This document shows, piece by piece, positions 21,721 through 34,200 of a stretch of 64,000 nucleotides of DNA (within the stretch, counting starts at the first letter, position 1; the number at the start of each line of letters is the position of its first letter). The notes beneath the pieces are model-generated. The model was given only the letters and a program-made list of their open reading frames with translations. It was not told where the DNA came from and did not search any database. This DNA is from Strigops habroptila (lineage: Eukaryota; Chordata; Aves; Psittaciformes; Psittacidae). Position numbers and translations under genes: made by a program. Location of the stretch: positions 9,440,906 through 9,504,905 of the forward strand of contig NC_044290.2 of NCBI RefSeq assembly GCF_004027225.2. The letters are read 5' to 3'.

Positions 21721-24224
21721 AACTAACCTGAAGTATCCTGAGTAGTTGGGTTGATTTGTGTTTTGTTTACTCTTGCCTATATTTTCTAATGCAAAACCTC
21801 TCCAGCACTCGCTTTCTCGCCAGCCAGGTTTGCCTTGATGCCTATAGTAACTCCAGCACCCACCCAGCACATCCTTTCCTTCTTTGAGAAGTGCCTTCTG
21901 CCTCCCTGAACCCAGCCTCTCTCCTTCCCTTTGGTATTTCAACTGATCATAAAGCTAATTTGATGATAATGTCAGTGCAGAGGCCACTATGGAGATGATG
22001 TTACAATTGCAATGTCAAACTGAGGAGGGTGACAGTACCTCAACGTTAAAGAAATGACAGTGGAAAGCTGCAAATATCATGTTATTGTGTTGAGATAATG
22101 TCAAAGCTACTCCAGTCCTGCTTTCTGAACACCCCAATTTGATGCCAAAATAAAGGTGCAGACATGTTAGCTCAAATTAACGAGGATGATCTGAAGCAAG
22201 GAGTTATGGTGAAAGGGGAGCATGGGAAAAGGATAGGAAATAAGGAATAAGTTAAAAAATATTGATCCAAAATAACTGAATTGAAATATGACTTCAAGGG
22301 GTTAACATTACTGTGTTTGATGCGTGACAGGGCTGGCTTGGACACACTGGGGAGCAGGATGATGTGTCTGAACCCAGTACAACATCTAGCGCCCCGGTCC
22401 TGCTGGGGAGGTGGAGCCATGGGCAGGAGTGAAGGTATGTGGTGCAAAATGGGGGGAGAAAGGACTGAGGAGTGCACTGGGGCCACGGGGCAAGGCAGGG
22501 ACCAGAGACCACGGGCATGTCCGAAGGAAGATGCTCACAGCCTTGTGTAGGACCGTGATATGCTGTGTTGGGGCTGGGAGAAAGATTAGAGGCTTACATT
22601 TAAACCAGAACCAAGAGTTCTCATAAAGTGGAAAAGCCTAAAGGGAACAGACTTTAAACCAGAAAAGGAATGCATTAAAAATGTAATGTCTTCTCTTTTG
22701 AAGTAGTCTTGTTAAATTTCATTAGACACCAGTCGATCTTAGGAGCTGCAGCCTGACTCTGCTTCCTTGCTGCTCCAAACTGCAGGTCCTCTGCAAGATG
22801 AGCAGAGGAAAGCCAGTGTGTGTTTGCAATGTGGGCACAAAGCGAGGTTCTGGCTGCTGAGGAAGCAAGTGCTAACGATCACACTTTAGACTAATTACAA
22901 CCTGCAAGCACTGCAGGGGTGAGAGCTCACTAATTTGTTTTGTTGGTGTTGGTCTTTGTGTCTCCTCCAGTGTTGGCAAGAATCACGCGTTTTGTTCTCA
23001 TTTAGGTCCTTAGTTCTGGGTAAGTTCCTCGGGTTTGGTTTTGTTTTGGGTTTCCTAATGATGTCCAGGAAGCAACTGAAATGCAATCAGAAGGGAGGAG
23101 TTCATCCTCCCCAACCCTGCAGGGCAGCGCTGGGAGTGAGAATGAGCTGCGATGAGCTTCAACTTGAGCAGCAGTGGCTTTCCCCAGACTGAAAACTCAC
23201 ATTACTGCAATGGAGGTTTAACACTGTCCCCAGCCCAAATAAAGTGACCTGCAGCCACCAGCCTATGGGAAAGAAAGTATTTTGTGGGGTTATTGCTCCC
23301 CATGGGCTCTGTGGGTTTGCTACATAAACTGATGCAGCTGCATCACAAGCATGCTGCTGCCTCCTACGCCCAGCACAGGCTCCATGCGGTTTTTGGGGGA
23401 TGTTGGCAGGTATTTGGGGCTGCACTGCTTGTGGTCCCTGTAACTGCTGTGGCAAGAGCCAAAACGTTCTTCTACCCATGGGCTGAGGCTCTGTCCCCAA
23501 CCACAGCCCTGTGTGGAGATGGAGTTGCCCTCCCTGGGGCTGGTGGGCTCTGTGGCTCAGGTGGGCATCTGACAAATACAGAAGCATAACTGATCTCTGG
23601 AGGAGCAAAGGACTAAGAGAAACCCCAGAATTTTTCTGCACATCCAGAAGCTCATGATACCTAATCCTCTACGAATGGTTCCTGCAGTCTCCCTGTGTCA
23701 GGTGGCAAGCATTCACATCTAAAAATCAATATCACATGAAATATAAACAGCCTATTCATGAGGACGTGTTGGGAAGCAGGGAGGGTTGTAATTAGTCACA
23801 CTTTAGCAGCAATGAGAGACACAATTATGTTGCTCTACAGGAGAAAATGCTAAAGGAGGTGTCTCAAGACCAACTATTGTGTGGTTTCTCCTCTATCAGA
23901 GGTGCTGGCTTGGCTCTGCTCCCCAGCACTTGCATTTTCAGACGGGCCTCAGTATTTACCACAACCAGGTTAACCAAATTCTATGGTTCCCTTCTTGCAG
24001 AATAATGTTCTGCAGAAGACCCTTTCTAGGTGAGAATAACCCAGAGCAGAGGAGATTGCTCGATCTGCTCTCATCTCAAATGTGTTTTCAGCAAACAACT
24101 TTCTTCAAATGGGAGCTCCTTGGCAACATTTGAGCTCCTGAGCCTGAACTGCTCCAGAGTGATGAGACTACTGTAATTGCAGTTGGTCCTGCATAGATGA
24201 TACCTGCGAGTACCACCAATGACA

Positions 24225-24394
24225 CCCTCCAAAGAGAGGTGGTGGATGTGTCATCATCCCTGGAAACATTCAAGGCCAGGCTGGATGTGGTTCTGGGCAG
24301 CCTGATTTAGTTGAAGATGTTCTTGCTCATTGCAGGGGGATTGGAACAGATGACCTTTGAAGGTCCCTTCCAACCCGAACTACTCTGTGATTTC
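24225..24394 (+). mobile_element. CR1 LINE 3' fragment
   Basis: Reads as CR1: 'catccctggaaacattcaag', 'gccaggctggatgtggttct', 'cattgcagggggattggaac', 'agatgacctttgaaggtccc' and 'ttccaacccgaactactctg', ending 'tgtgattt'. It is forward on the + strand, 5'-truncated and non-coding. The 'agttgaagatgttcttgctc' variant resembles a common avian subfamily. Confidence 0.92.
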
Positions 24395-24518
24395 AAAAGC
24401 TCCCTAATTCTGGGGCTGAAATCCTACTGCCACTGAAGGCAACAGCAAAATGTGTGTGTGTGTTTTAGTCATTTTCATTTTTCAATAGACTCCCATGGGC
24501 ATGAAGAGGAGACATGAT

Positions 24519-24590
24519 CCTGCTCCACCAGGCACAGCCCAGCATCTGGATGTGCCTCCTGCTCCACCAGGCACAGCCCAGCTTCTGGAC
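24519..24590 (+). repeat. 39-bp imperfect tandem duplication
   Basis: Two copies start at 24519 and 24558. Each begins 'cctgctccaccaggcacagc' and continues 'ccagc.tctgga', with about 31 of the first 33 bases identical. It looks like a recent local duplication. Confidence 0.85.
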
Positions 24591-26493
24591 ACGCCATTCC
24601 CACAGCCCATGGAGCGCAGGCAGGGCTGACCACCCCATCACTGTGTCTGATCCACAGTTCTCTTCCAATACGGAGCACCCGGCGTGCCGGTTCGGTAAGC
24701 GATCCCTTTCACTGCAGAGGAGCTGTAAGATGAGCTGCTTTGCAGACAGGTGCAGAACACTCCTCATTCCCTTTTATTTTCGGCACCTCCCATGTCTGTT
24801 AGTTTTCTTATTCCAAGGAAATGCCACATCCTCCTCACCGGACTATTTTCCCACTTTCTGAAGCCTTACATTTTGCTTCCCCCTCAAACAACATGGTGGT
24901 TTGATACATCCCTGTTCACAGCAAGGCAGCCACAGCTCTTGGGTCACTATTTACCCACAGACTTGCTCAGCAGTGTGGGAAAAACCTTTATTTTCGTTCA
25001 AGGGAATCAGCTTTGGGCTTGAGCTTTAAATGGCTCCTGAGGTTGAGAGACATTTGAAAAGGTGAATCCCTGCCTCCCTCCAGACATGCTGATTGATCAT
25101 ATGCAGGGGGAGAGGCTGATATACACAGGCAGTCTTCATCTTTAACAACAATCTGGAGGCTTAGGAACTTGGAAGATAAAGTTAAAAGAAGTATTTGAAG
25201 AAGAAATAGTGTCTGTGATACAGGGATGATTTGGCATGTCTGGGAGCAGCCAGAGGTTGCTGAACTGCTGGTTTTATGGTGGTGATCAGAGCAAGGCTTT
25301 CGTGGAGCTTTAGCACGCAGGGTTGAGCTTTCTTCAGGCAAAAATGGACAAGATCAGGGAGGGGAGGATGCTTGGAAGTGAATTCATGTGAAATCTCAAA
25401 AGGTGGAGGCAAAGCACAGGGTTAGGGCTAGCACTTCAGAAGACATTGGCTTATTTTTCTTGATGTTTTCTTTGCAGTGCCTCTGGCCACTATACCACTC
25501 TCAAACCAGGCGCTGAAACCAGAGTGTGTCTCATATGGGCCAAGTTTAAGCTGGAAACTAGAAGGCTTTTCTTAGTTTCTAACCCAAATGTTGTGAAGAT
25601 AGCCTATTGTGGTGGTCTGGGGGACCACAAGAATACTTTTCTCTCCTTTGATATATTGGGTTCTAATAACATTCAAGTCTGCAATCAAAATAGGTAGAAA
25701 TGTGGAAACAATAAACACAGAAATCTCAGCTCAGGGAATTTGGAAGTTAAAAATCTATATACCTTTCTCCACACAAAAAATCAATACATTTAAAATGGTT
25801 TATTTAAAAAGTAAGGATTAAGTACATTATACATGGTTGTGATTATACCAGTAGAACTGAAACACAGTGAAAATCACACTTTAGAACTGCAGACAGAAAG
25901 GTAACCTCAAGGGACGTGATATATTAGCCCTTGTGGATATGTGATCCATACAGAAAGAAAAGGAAATATAAAAATAGTTTACTGTTAGATGTACGGGCAC
26001 ATGAAGTGATTTCTCCTTTTACTCCTATTGTGTACGAGAAACTAGGAAGAGAGCTGATGATACACCTGAAACTTTGTTTCCTGGAAAATAGAGCCTGATC
26101 CCATAGCATTTTTTATTTAGGTCTGCTCTTACAGTATGTTACAGAATAATACCAAAAGACTGATTTTTGTGTTAATGATGTGATGATGGTATCTGCAGGC
26201 CTTGTTGAGAAATGGGGGCTAATTTGTTAGATGCTGTCCAGGGAAACCAAAAAGATGTGGAAGAACAGATGATTTTTATTCTTATCTTTTTTTAACTATC
26301 ACTGAGTGGTTTCAAACTCTGAGCACAATCTTCTGTTCAGACAGATCAGCCATGGAGCAAGACACTGCTCATGGGCAGGAATGATGCGAATCTTTCAGTT
26401 TTGTCAGAATCAAAGTTTTTCACTGGAAATAATTCGGGGGAATTTTTTTTTTACTGGAATTGTTAAATGAAACAACATTTTTTCTTTTGCTTT

Positions 26494-26546
26494 GATTAAA
26501 TTATTATTATTAAATTCTTATTAAATATTTAATTATTGTTATTACT
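26494..26546. repeat. ATT-rich simple sequence
   Basis: A run of ATT/TTA units with AAATA interruptions. Low complexity, seen directly. Confidence 0.75.
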
Positions 26547-27332
26547 GTGCTGCAATTTGACATAGACCATGAGTTTTAAATGACAGCCTCCATTCTCCCA
26601 CAGGACAAAACCTCTGGTCCCTGTTATCTCCTTGTGCCTTTGTTCCCTGTCCATACCCTGTATCCCATGAGCATCCCATGAATACTTGCTCGCACCGCTC
26701 CATTTTCAAAGGTGCCTTCTGGAGAAGGACTCAGACTGAAGCAGGACATTGTGCTTGGCGAGCTGCTGAAACCAGCCCTGCTCTGGGGAGAAGGCTCTGG
26801 CAAAGAGGAACATCCCAAAACACTTGGTAAGACTCTTTTGTTGACATGGTGTAAAAATACCGCATGTGCCTCTGCAGGTCTGACCCGGGCTGTAGGAAAG
26901 CCTTGGGCTTTGACTGGAATCAGATGGTTGGTTTTAAACACATTCACTGGAGAATGATGATTAAAAGAACAAAACCAATGCGCGAAGCAAACCTCACACT
27001 GTCAACTTCCAGTTCAATGGACATGAGCTTAGAAAAACAGCCTATATCTAACTCCTGGTTTTAAAGGGAATGGTTTTATTCTTAATTACAGTAAACACGA
27101 ATGAGGACTGATTTCTAACTATTAGTTTTATTAACACAGTGGGAAACAAATAGTTCTGGGAAATTGCACTTGAAAAATACATCGACTATAATTAGATGTA
27201 AATTAATTAGCACTTAGTATGACACACTAATGAGACAGAAGGTTGGTTTTTTGTTTTCATTGCAAACTTCTACTTCTATCATAGCTAATCAAAGTATTTG
27301 AATATTACGAAGTCTCAAAAAGTAGGAAATAA

Positions 27333-27338
27333 TTTATT
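27333..27338 (-). terminator. CACNG4: Candidate CACNG4 poly(A) signal
   Basis: AATAAA on the - strand about 2.3 kb after the stop codon. A second copy at 27127-27132 and an ATTAAA variant at 28502-28507 are alternatives. Confidence 0.4.
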
Positions 27339-29107
27339 GTTTGAAAGCATAAAGATTCTTGTAAAAAAAACCTTTCATCAAGAACTTTAATAATTTTAGA
27401 ACTCTTTTATGTTGTCCTAGCCGAAAAGTAGGTAAAAAAGTTTTCTCGTCTGCCTCTGAATTTTTTCTTTAAAAAGCTTGTGTAACATCTTTCTCCATAG
27501 TGTGTTGATACAGAAAGTAGCACAACATTTTCTACTTTTCAATTGTTCCCATCACTCATTCACTTTAGGTCTCAGAGTTCAGAGGTTTGAAAAAGGATCC
27601 CAGCAGAGTTTTAACCTGAATGGAAACTCTTAATAAGCAGGGATGAAGGCTCCAACCCACCTCCACCAAAATAACCATGTTGCTCTGCCAGGCCGAGGGC
27701 GAGGCAGAGCTTAACAGCGACTAGGGGAAGACTTTAGCTTACAATTGAGAATTGTGTCTTGGTTCTTGCAAGGAGAGAGGCTTAAGCAGGGTTTACCTGG
27801 AGGGGAGAAGGGATACAACTTGCTTTTTGGGTTGTTAAGGCAGCTCCTCCGGGATTTCTCTGGAGGACTTGGTTCCACTAGCTGAAAGCCTCGTATCCAA
27901 AACACCACTGAGTCACTGATGCCGTGGCCATCACAGGATGAATTAAGACTAAAGAGGTTTTAACAGTTTGGCTGAGATTTCCCACTACCGGTGAGCCATG
28001 TTTTCCAAATCATGACTTTTTTCTTGTCACCACTTCTCTAGTCTTCTGGTAGCAAAGATTTTCTGGCCAAAGACGATGGGTATATTCAAAGGAATCTACA
28101 GGAATTAGATGCTCCTCTCTCACCGCGCCTAATTCATCCAAAGGGAATTGGGCACCTCATTCTCATATGGCTTGGTCGAGTGGTCACTAAAATTAACATG
28201 AGTACTACTAAATTAAATTACCTTTGAGTCAGGCCCTCGAGCTTTGAGATTCCAAGCCTAGGTGTAAAAAATGAAAGCAGGAATTTGAAAGAAAAAGAAT
28301 ATTTCAGACTTTTTCAGAAACATACAGAAGCAAAGGGTACAAATTAGTTCCCCCCTTAGGTGATGCATAGAGTTGTCTGTGGGCTCTCTGCACGTCAGTA
28401 AATTCATCATTACAAAATAAATTAAATTAGATCGAACCATCGTTTCCATCTAAAAGCAACTATACCTTGCACCATGCGGCACTTATTCATAATAAAAAGA
28501 GTTTAATAAATATCTCATAAACGATGATTATTTTTGTTCTGGTTTAAAAAATACAAAGTTGTCATCCATTCTGTTAACACTCAGTTCCCATCGCTGCAGG
28601 AAGTTTTGCTAGTCCGAACGTATTAGCTTCTCATTTTCTCACGCACATTGCTTAGGTATCTTAGTTTCCAGTAGCGTTAGTGTTGCACTTGTGAAGCAGT
28701 AAGGAAAACAGGAATGCAGTCGCAGGGAACCGGCCACCCTGGCTCAGCTCTGCTTCTCACTCTTGCTAGAAGTAGTCTATAGGGGCTCCTGACAGACAGC
28801 ACTCAGCACCTTGCCAGATCAGGCACTAGGGCTAGTCGAAATGAGAATTCAAGTTTTCTAAATGTTAGGCAAGAAATGATATTTGCAAATATGCTCAAGT
28901 CCCACCTACTTTAATCCTTCCCTTTTTAGGTGTTTCAGGATGCACCCACCCTCTTCTCCCCTACCTTCATTGCTCCGAGGGACGACTTACACCAGAGATG
29001 GGAGACCCCCATACACCCCATCAGGAAGTCTGTGATACTCAGCATGCGGGTGCTCTATGGTTTCAGTAGCACAGGTCAGTTTTAGAAAGTGTTGCCTTCA
29101 AAAATAT

Positions 29108-29151
29108 TCCCTTTTTTCCTTTTTTTTTCTTTTTTTTTTTTCCTTTTTTTT
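29108..29151. repeat. Polypyrimidine tract (polypurine in CACNG4 mRNA)
   Basis: 44 bases of T with C interruptions and no purine. On the CACNG4 sense strand it is an A-rich purine run about 470-510 bases after the stop. Confidence 0.8.
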
Positions 29152-29618
29152 GGAAAGAAGCAAAGCTTATGCTGTGTCAAAGGGAAGTGGCTCACTTGAG
29201 GAGTAGTTCGTATTCATCCTTGGGCTTGGTTATAAATTATATTTGCAAGTTCATATTAAGGGATTTCAACATTAGAAAAAAAGAAGTAGTACAACAATTT
29301 CTCTGTAATCCTTTAAAACACACTGGTGGCCAGTCCTTTGCAGTTTCTCCAAGACTTTGTACACACTACAGAAGTGCAGGAACATGAACCGCCTTCATCT
29401 TGTGACACCAAGAACTGAAAGAAACAAACTCCGAATAGCTTCAAAAAAAGCTACGAGCGTGTAATATCATTATGTTGGTCCAAAGAAACTCCACTTGCTA
29501 CCTCAACACATGCCACAATTCAAGAGGTGAGAGGGTATTTTAACATCGCTCCTTCTCTTTCATGACCGATCCATTCTGTTTCGGTATTTCTTCAAAACGC
29601 ACGGGGAAGGAAGGTACT

Positions 29619-30157
29619 TCAAACAGGTGTCGTTCTCCTGTTGACCATGTTGACATGGAGTCCTTCCTTAAATTCCTTCTGAAGGAAGTTGTGAACCTGC
29701 AGAAAACTGGCTTCTTGGTCTGCGTTGTAGCTGGCAGCTGTTGTAACCTTCAAAGGCTCTCTGGAAAGAGTGTACATGGAAATCTCATTCATGGGAATGG
29801 TGCTTGCTATCTTCATGCCAACTGGAGAAATGTCTCTAGATGGAGAAGGTTCTGTAGACCGAGAACTGGATCTGGACCTCCGCCTCCTGTACCTGTAACT
29901 TGGCATCCTGGCATAAGGAGAACTGGAAGAAGTCTTAAGGAATTCCCTCTTGGTCTTAAACCTCAGCTCTTTGTTCTTCTCAATATAAATGTTCACAGCC
30001 AGAACACCTATGGTTTCAGCCACGATGAAAGACAAGGCTCCAAAATAAAAAGACCAACCATAGTTGTAATGGTTCTTTTTGTCCTCATCTCGTTTGTCAC
30101 TTGGGTCACCTGTGTTGCTTGATATGTAGACAATGATCCCTATGATATTACTTAGTC
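29619..30157 (-). CDS. CACNG4: CACNG4 coding exon 4 (last exon)
   Basis: CACNG4 encodes gamma-4, a TARP auxiliary subunit that traffics and gates AMPA-type glutamate receptors. This exon encodes the end of membrane segment 3 ([13 protein letters not shown]), the loop [20 protein letters not shown], membrane segment 4 ([20 protein letters not shown]) and the long cytoplasmic tail. The tail includes the basic Ser/Arg block [20 protein letters not shown], the type of region phosphorylated by CaMKII/PKC in TARPs, and ends RRTTPV, a class I PDZ ligand, with TGA at 29621-29619. The acceptor TCTCTAG is at 30158-30160. The three exons here give 254 residues counting the shared Gly, matching human residues 74-327 exactly in length, so no tail indel is implied. 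It could only be confused with gamma-2, -3 or -8; the loop and tail fit gamma-4. Confidence 0.96.
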
Positions 30158-31005
30158 CTAGAGAAAGAAAAACATAAATCAGTGGTTATGTGCCTGGTAA
30201 GATAAAACTCAAGCCATGTTACTTTCTGGACCTGAATAGTTCAAAGACTATTACAAGGAAATTTTATTACATTTATTTACTCTTCCATCTATCTCAAGGT
30301 TTCATTTATTCTTGAAAAACAAAGAGCAGATCCACATCTGGGTCACATATGCTCGCGTGGATGTCAAAATGTTCATCAGGATTTATTCCCACCTCTTCAT
30401 TGCCATGGTTGGGAAGAAGTAGCATTTGGGTGCTCGCTAATATTGTTAGTGGGATTCTAACATTCAGGATAATAATAAAAATACATTTTGAGCTCAGGGC
30501 TATGGCTGTTCACCTTGATCAAGATAAGTTCTCTTCCACCTTGCTGAATTTTCATCTATATGCAGCATGCTTAATCCGAGCTTCAGGGAAAGCTATTAAC
30601 AATGTGGCTGACTCTCTCCGATGTTTCTAGCGTGAAAAATGGGCTCACCTATCATAGATGAATATTTTCTGCCACCATAGAAAAGAAAAAGGCCCTGGAT
30701 GTAAGAGATGCCTGATTCATCTAATGTTTAATACATTTTAAATAGTGCAAAACCTGCTTGTTAGTGAATTTAGCTTCCTTTTGCAGGAAAACTAAAAGCT
30801 TTTCTAGAATCTACTTATTCTAGAGCTTCAAAACCATGCTTTTGTCTGGAGGAATTTGCCTAGTGTGATGTTGTTAGTGCCCTCAATCCAGAAAAGATGT
30901 TTATATTTTGTATGGCAGGGAGAGAACTGCCAACAGGCTTTTCCACAGTCCTTTTCAGTTTAAAAAGGCAGCACTTCTTAAGGACTCAATTTAAGGGGAA
31001 CATAC
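30158..31005 (-). other. CACNG4: CACNG4 intron 3
   Basis: 848 bases between exons 3 and 4 with GT and AG ends. I saw no repeat, RNA gene or coding signal in it. Confidence 0.9.
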
Positions 31006-31146
31006 CTGCTGCAACAAAGAGAATCCCAGCGCTGAGAATAATGTTGTTTTTGCTGTTGTAAATCCTTCCTGCTCCGACACAGAGTCCTCCCAGCAACAGC
31101 AATATTGTGCTTAGGATGGGGAACACACTGGAGGCACGGACAATGC
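31006..31146 (-). CDS. CACNG4: CACNG4 coding exon 3
   Basis: 141 bases, the standard third-exon length for TARP genes. It reads [20 protein letters not shown] then [20 protein letters not shown] then GILFVAAG: membrane segment 2, the short intracellular loop and the start of membrane segment 3. Arg at the 5' junction (C|GC) and Gly at the 3' junction (G|GA) are split codons. The acceptor CTCCAG and the donor GCAG|GTATG both fit consensus. Differences from mammalian gamma-4 are conservative (Val for Ile, Asn-Ser for Ser-Arg). Confidence 0.96.
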
Positions 31147-32396
31147 CTGGAGGGGAGATAGGTAGAAAACCAAGACAGACAGTAATCATTTCAGATGTCT
31201 CCTTGGGTGCAAGTATAGAGATTACAAAATCTCAAAACCTTTGGCTTTTGCTGGAATTATCACTGATTCCGCATTTCTGGGTACATTTTTGGGACCCAGT
31301 GCCATGGGTAGGTGGTCAATGTGGCATGGATGCTCTTAACTGAGTAGCTTAAATCTCTTTTTCCTAGATTGTCCAGAGTTATCACCATTATCTGAAGCCA
31401 CCATACAGAGCATCTGTGGCAAAGCATGAGGTAAGTGACAGCATCACACAGGGAGCAGCAGTGAAAAATTCATGAGCTGGCTATGAACCCTACGTTTGGG
31501 GATGGCTTCAGCAGACAGATCTGTTCCGTGATACATGCACAAGGTGAGCAAATTACGGCTCTTGAAGTCTGCAGCATTTGCGTTGCCAGTGAGCACAGCT
31601 AATAACCCCTTTTTCTCTTGTTGAATATTGAGGCTGTTGAAACCTTTCAGATTGTTAAGGGAGAAATTTCAACAAGTGTGTCTCAGATGTTTATGTTTAG
31701 TTTCCTGACAGCTAAGTAGAGTCATTTAAAATTCTGTATGCTCCAGTCCATTCACCAGAATGGGCTATAAAATCCCTGAAAAAAAGATTTAAACCACCAC
31801 TTCAATCCAGCTTTCGAAGTCAGGTCACTACAAGACAAAGCAGCAATCGAAAGGGAAGTGGCAGGGAGGGAAGAAAAAGGCTGAGAGAAAAATAAACAAG
31901 CACAAGGAGAGAGATGTCTGTATTGTAAAACCAAAGGGGTGAAAGCTGGTAGGCGTTCCTGAAAGGCAGAGCGAGGAAATGAGTTATATTGTTGGAGAGA
32001 GAGAGGATTTTGTTGAAGAAGGGGAGATAAGGTGCTGAATACTGCTGTGGAAAACAGGATTGCCCCAAAGCTGGGGACAGTGGAGAGGCAAAGGTGCAGA
32101 GGAGAGTCCCATCAGGGTGAGCGGGTGTCAGGGCATGGGGTTGCCCAAGGTGAATGGGGGTCAGAGGCTGCTGTCACAGGACTGGGTGCACGGAGAGGAG
32201 CAAACCTCCATCTGGCCATATCTGCTGCTGTGGTGCCATTCCCAGTGCGTGCTTTCCCGGGTGCCATCCACCAGCAGTGCCCGTTTCCCAAGGAGAAACA
32301 GCCAGATGTTACAGCTGATGCTTTCTCATTTTACTTTTGATGGCCGCGGCGTTCCCGATTCAGTGAATTGCTTCCTAACGATCCCCCTGGTAACCG

Positions 32397-32440
32397 GTGG
32401 CAAAACTCCCACTGACTGCAAAAGGGACAGGGCTGGGCAT
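32397..32440. repeat. Possible relic of an old amniote interspersed repeat
   Basis: 'ggcaaaactcccactgactg' followed by 'caaaagggacagggctgggc' resembles a phrase common in sauropsid genomes ('ggcaaaactcccattgactt' ... 'gggagcagg'). The resemblance is from memory and the fragment is short; RepeatMasker would decide. Confidence 0.35.
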
Positions 32441-33159
32441 TTACTGTGCTTTTGTGAGTGATTCAAAGCCCCCCAGGAGCCCCGGCTACGGGCCCAGCCC
32501 TCATTAGGATGGTGCAAACACAAAGCTAAAAGGACAGTCCCTGCCTGGGAAGCTTATGCCTGTATCGATCTGCAACAGCGAGGAAAGTCTGTCTCCTACC
32601 AAAACTGGCAATGTCGCTGCACGTGTCCTTTACAGACAGGGCATTTTCTAACCGGATCTAAACCCAATTCAGTCGATGCATTACTATTCAGACAGTGTCT
32701 TGCAATAATTGGCAAATCCAAGCAATGAGGGTGTAAGGTTTCTAATCAAAGCCTGTTGAGTGGTGAGAGCCTGTTCTGTTGTCCTGGGTGTATTCCCACG
32801 TGTGTGGTATGAAGTAATAGTGCTTTGACCTTTGGGTCAGTTTTTAAAGTCAATTATTAGAAACAGATTCAATGTCATCTCTGTGCTGCTGGACATGAAG
32901 GCACCCCAAATCACTGTCTGCCTGTTAGTGTCCTGGCACAAGGCAGCATGGCTTTAAAATCTACTGTGGCCCACCCTTTCTGGCTGTTGTTTCCTCTATT
33001 TTATGGTCATGCTGTTTATAATGATTTCAATTAAATCAAAGAGCTTTCCTAAAATGCTTCAGTGATATCATCGGAAGGAACTTGCCAGACATGCCAAATA
33101 TAGGGAGTGGGTTGTTCTACTTGTAGCAATGATCTCCAGAGATAATTTTTCTACAGTCA

Positions 33160-33243
33160 AATTAATATGAAGAGAAAGAAAATTAATATGAATTAATTTT
33201 ATTCACATTTATTTGTAATTAATTAATATGAAGAGAAAGAAAA
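33160..33243 (+). repeat. Perfect 23-bp direct repeat, 61-bp offset
   Basis: An identical 23-mer (aattaatatgaagagaaaga followed by aaa) sits at 33160-33182 and 33221-33243. A partial copy, 'aattaatatgaattaa', begins at 33181. This is a local tandem-type duplication. Confidence 0.85.
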
Positions 33244-34164
33244 CAGTGTTCTCTTCCTGTAGAGCTCTACTGTATATTTTTTCCTACAATGTGTAGCTCT
33301 GGAATTTAAAAGGAAACTCATAGGTACCATGTAGAATTTACATATGGCTCCTGATTCTCGTAATAAAACGACAGCACATCAAAAACCATTAAGACAATCT
33401 GATTTTTGCTTTCTCCCCTGATTTTTTTCCCTTGTTTACCATCCTGTCTGTTTACATCGGCTGCTCTGCACTGCTATGCCTTGTGACACCTCCTTTGGTG
33501 AAGCACTGCAGCGTACCGCGCTGCTCCTCCCCATGGGGCTGTGAGCCCCAGTGCTGTGCTTGTGCTTTTATTCTCCTCCAAAAGGCAGGAACCAAGCAAA
33601 CAGCTTTAAAAAGGGGATTCTATAGCATGTGGGAAAGAAGTGTATGAATGTGCAGACATGCCCTGGAAACGGGCTCCCCCTCCTTATGGCTGCGCTTTTG
33701 CATCGCAGTAGAGCCTCACACACGCACTGAGGATGAGTATGGCTGAAATCTCTTCTTCTGCAAAGTGAGAGGTGCATGTGCTTCATGCAGTGCTGGGTTG
33801 GAGCAGCTTGGTGTCCATGTGCTGCAGAAATGCAGGAAAGGGCAGAAGCTGGAGCACATGCCTGGGGTTGGGTGATGCAGGCACCAGCTCTGGGGACTGC
33901 ATGGACTCTCTGGGCATGGCAGTGGTACCCCTGCCACTTGCTGGGGCTCTGCACAGCCCTAGTGAAGGGGATGATTTTAGACATCCAGATTGGTGTGTGT
34001 TGTCATAAGGAAGGTTCAACACAAGGGATCTTGTTTGAGCTCTTCTGCACATGCTAGTAGTCACTGCGGCTGATTCTCACTTGGTTTTGCAGGGAGCAGC
34101 CTAAATACCAAAGGGCAAAATCCAAACTCCTGCTCCTACCCACGCCCTGGACCAAAGACTCCTA

Positions 34165-34200
34165 AAATTGGTCCTTTTTCACTGATTTCAATAGGCTTTT
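34165..34200. repeat. Possible relic of an old amniote interspersed repeat
   Basis: 'tttcactgatttcaataggc' and the following 'ttttgaaccagtgctt' resemble the ancient sauropsid motif 'cattgacttcaatgggctttggatcaggc'. Short and uncertain. Confidence 0.3.

Larger units (their letters stand above)
21561..26990. other. Intergenic spacer between CACNG1 and CACNG4
   Basis: About 5.4 kb with no supported gene. It holds a T/A-rich block at 21616-21720, a CR1 fragment at 24225-24394, a 39-bp tandem duplication at 24519-24590 and an ATT-rich block at 26494-26546. Distal CACNG1 promoter elements or unmapped CACNG4 3' UTR could lie at its edges. Confidence 0.7.
27100..29618 (-). other. CACNG4: CACNG4 3' UTR (probable extent)
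   Basis: The sequence downstream of the CACNG4 stop on the - strand. Reverse-strand signals are ATTAAA at 28502-28507 (about 1.1 kb after the stop) and AATAAA at 27333-27338 and 27127-27132 (about 2.3 and 2.5 kb after it). The mammalian gene has a UTR of a couple of kilobases, so the distal ones are favoured. A polypyrimidine tract on + (29108-29151) would be a purine tract in the mRNA. No other gene is seen here. Confidence 0.5.

Noticed and set aside
23159-23641. 160-codon open frame on the - strand between CACNG1 and CACNG4
   Set aside because: Composition is His/Gln/Leu-rich without domain structure, with an equally open + frame opposite. No promoter or splice evidence.
29562-30122. 186-codon open frame on the + strand
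   Set aside because: It lies exactly antisense to CACNG4 exon 4, whose - strand frame is clearly conserved TARP sequence. The + frame is a shadow of that exon.
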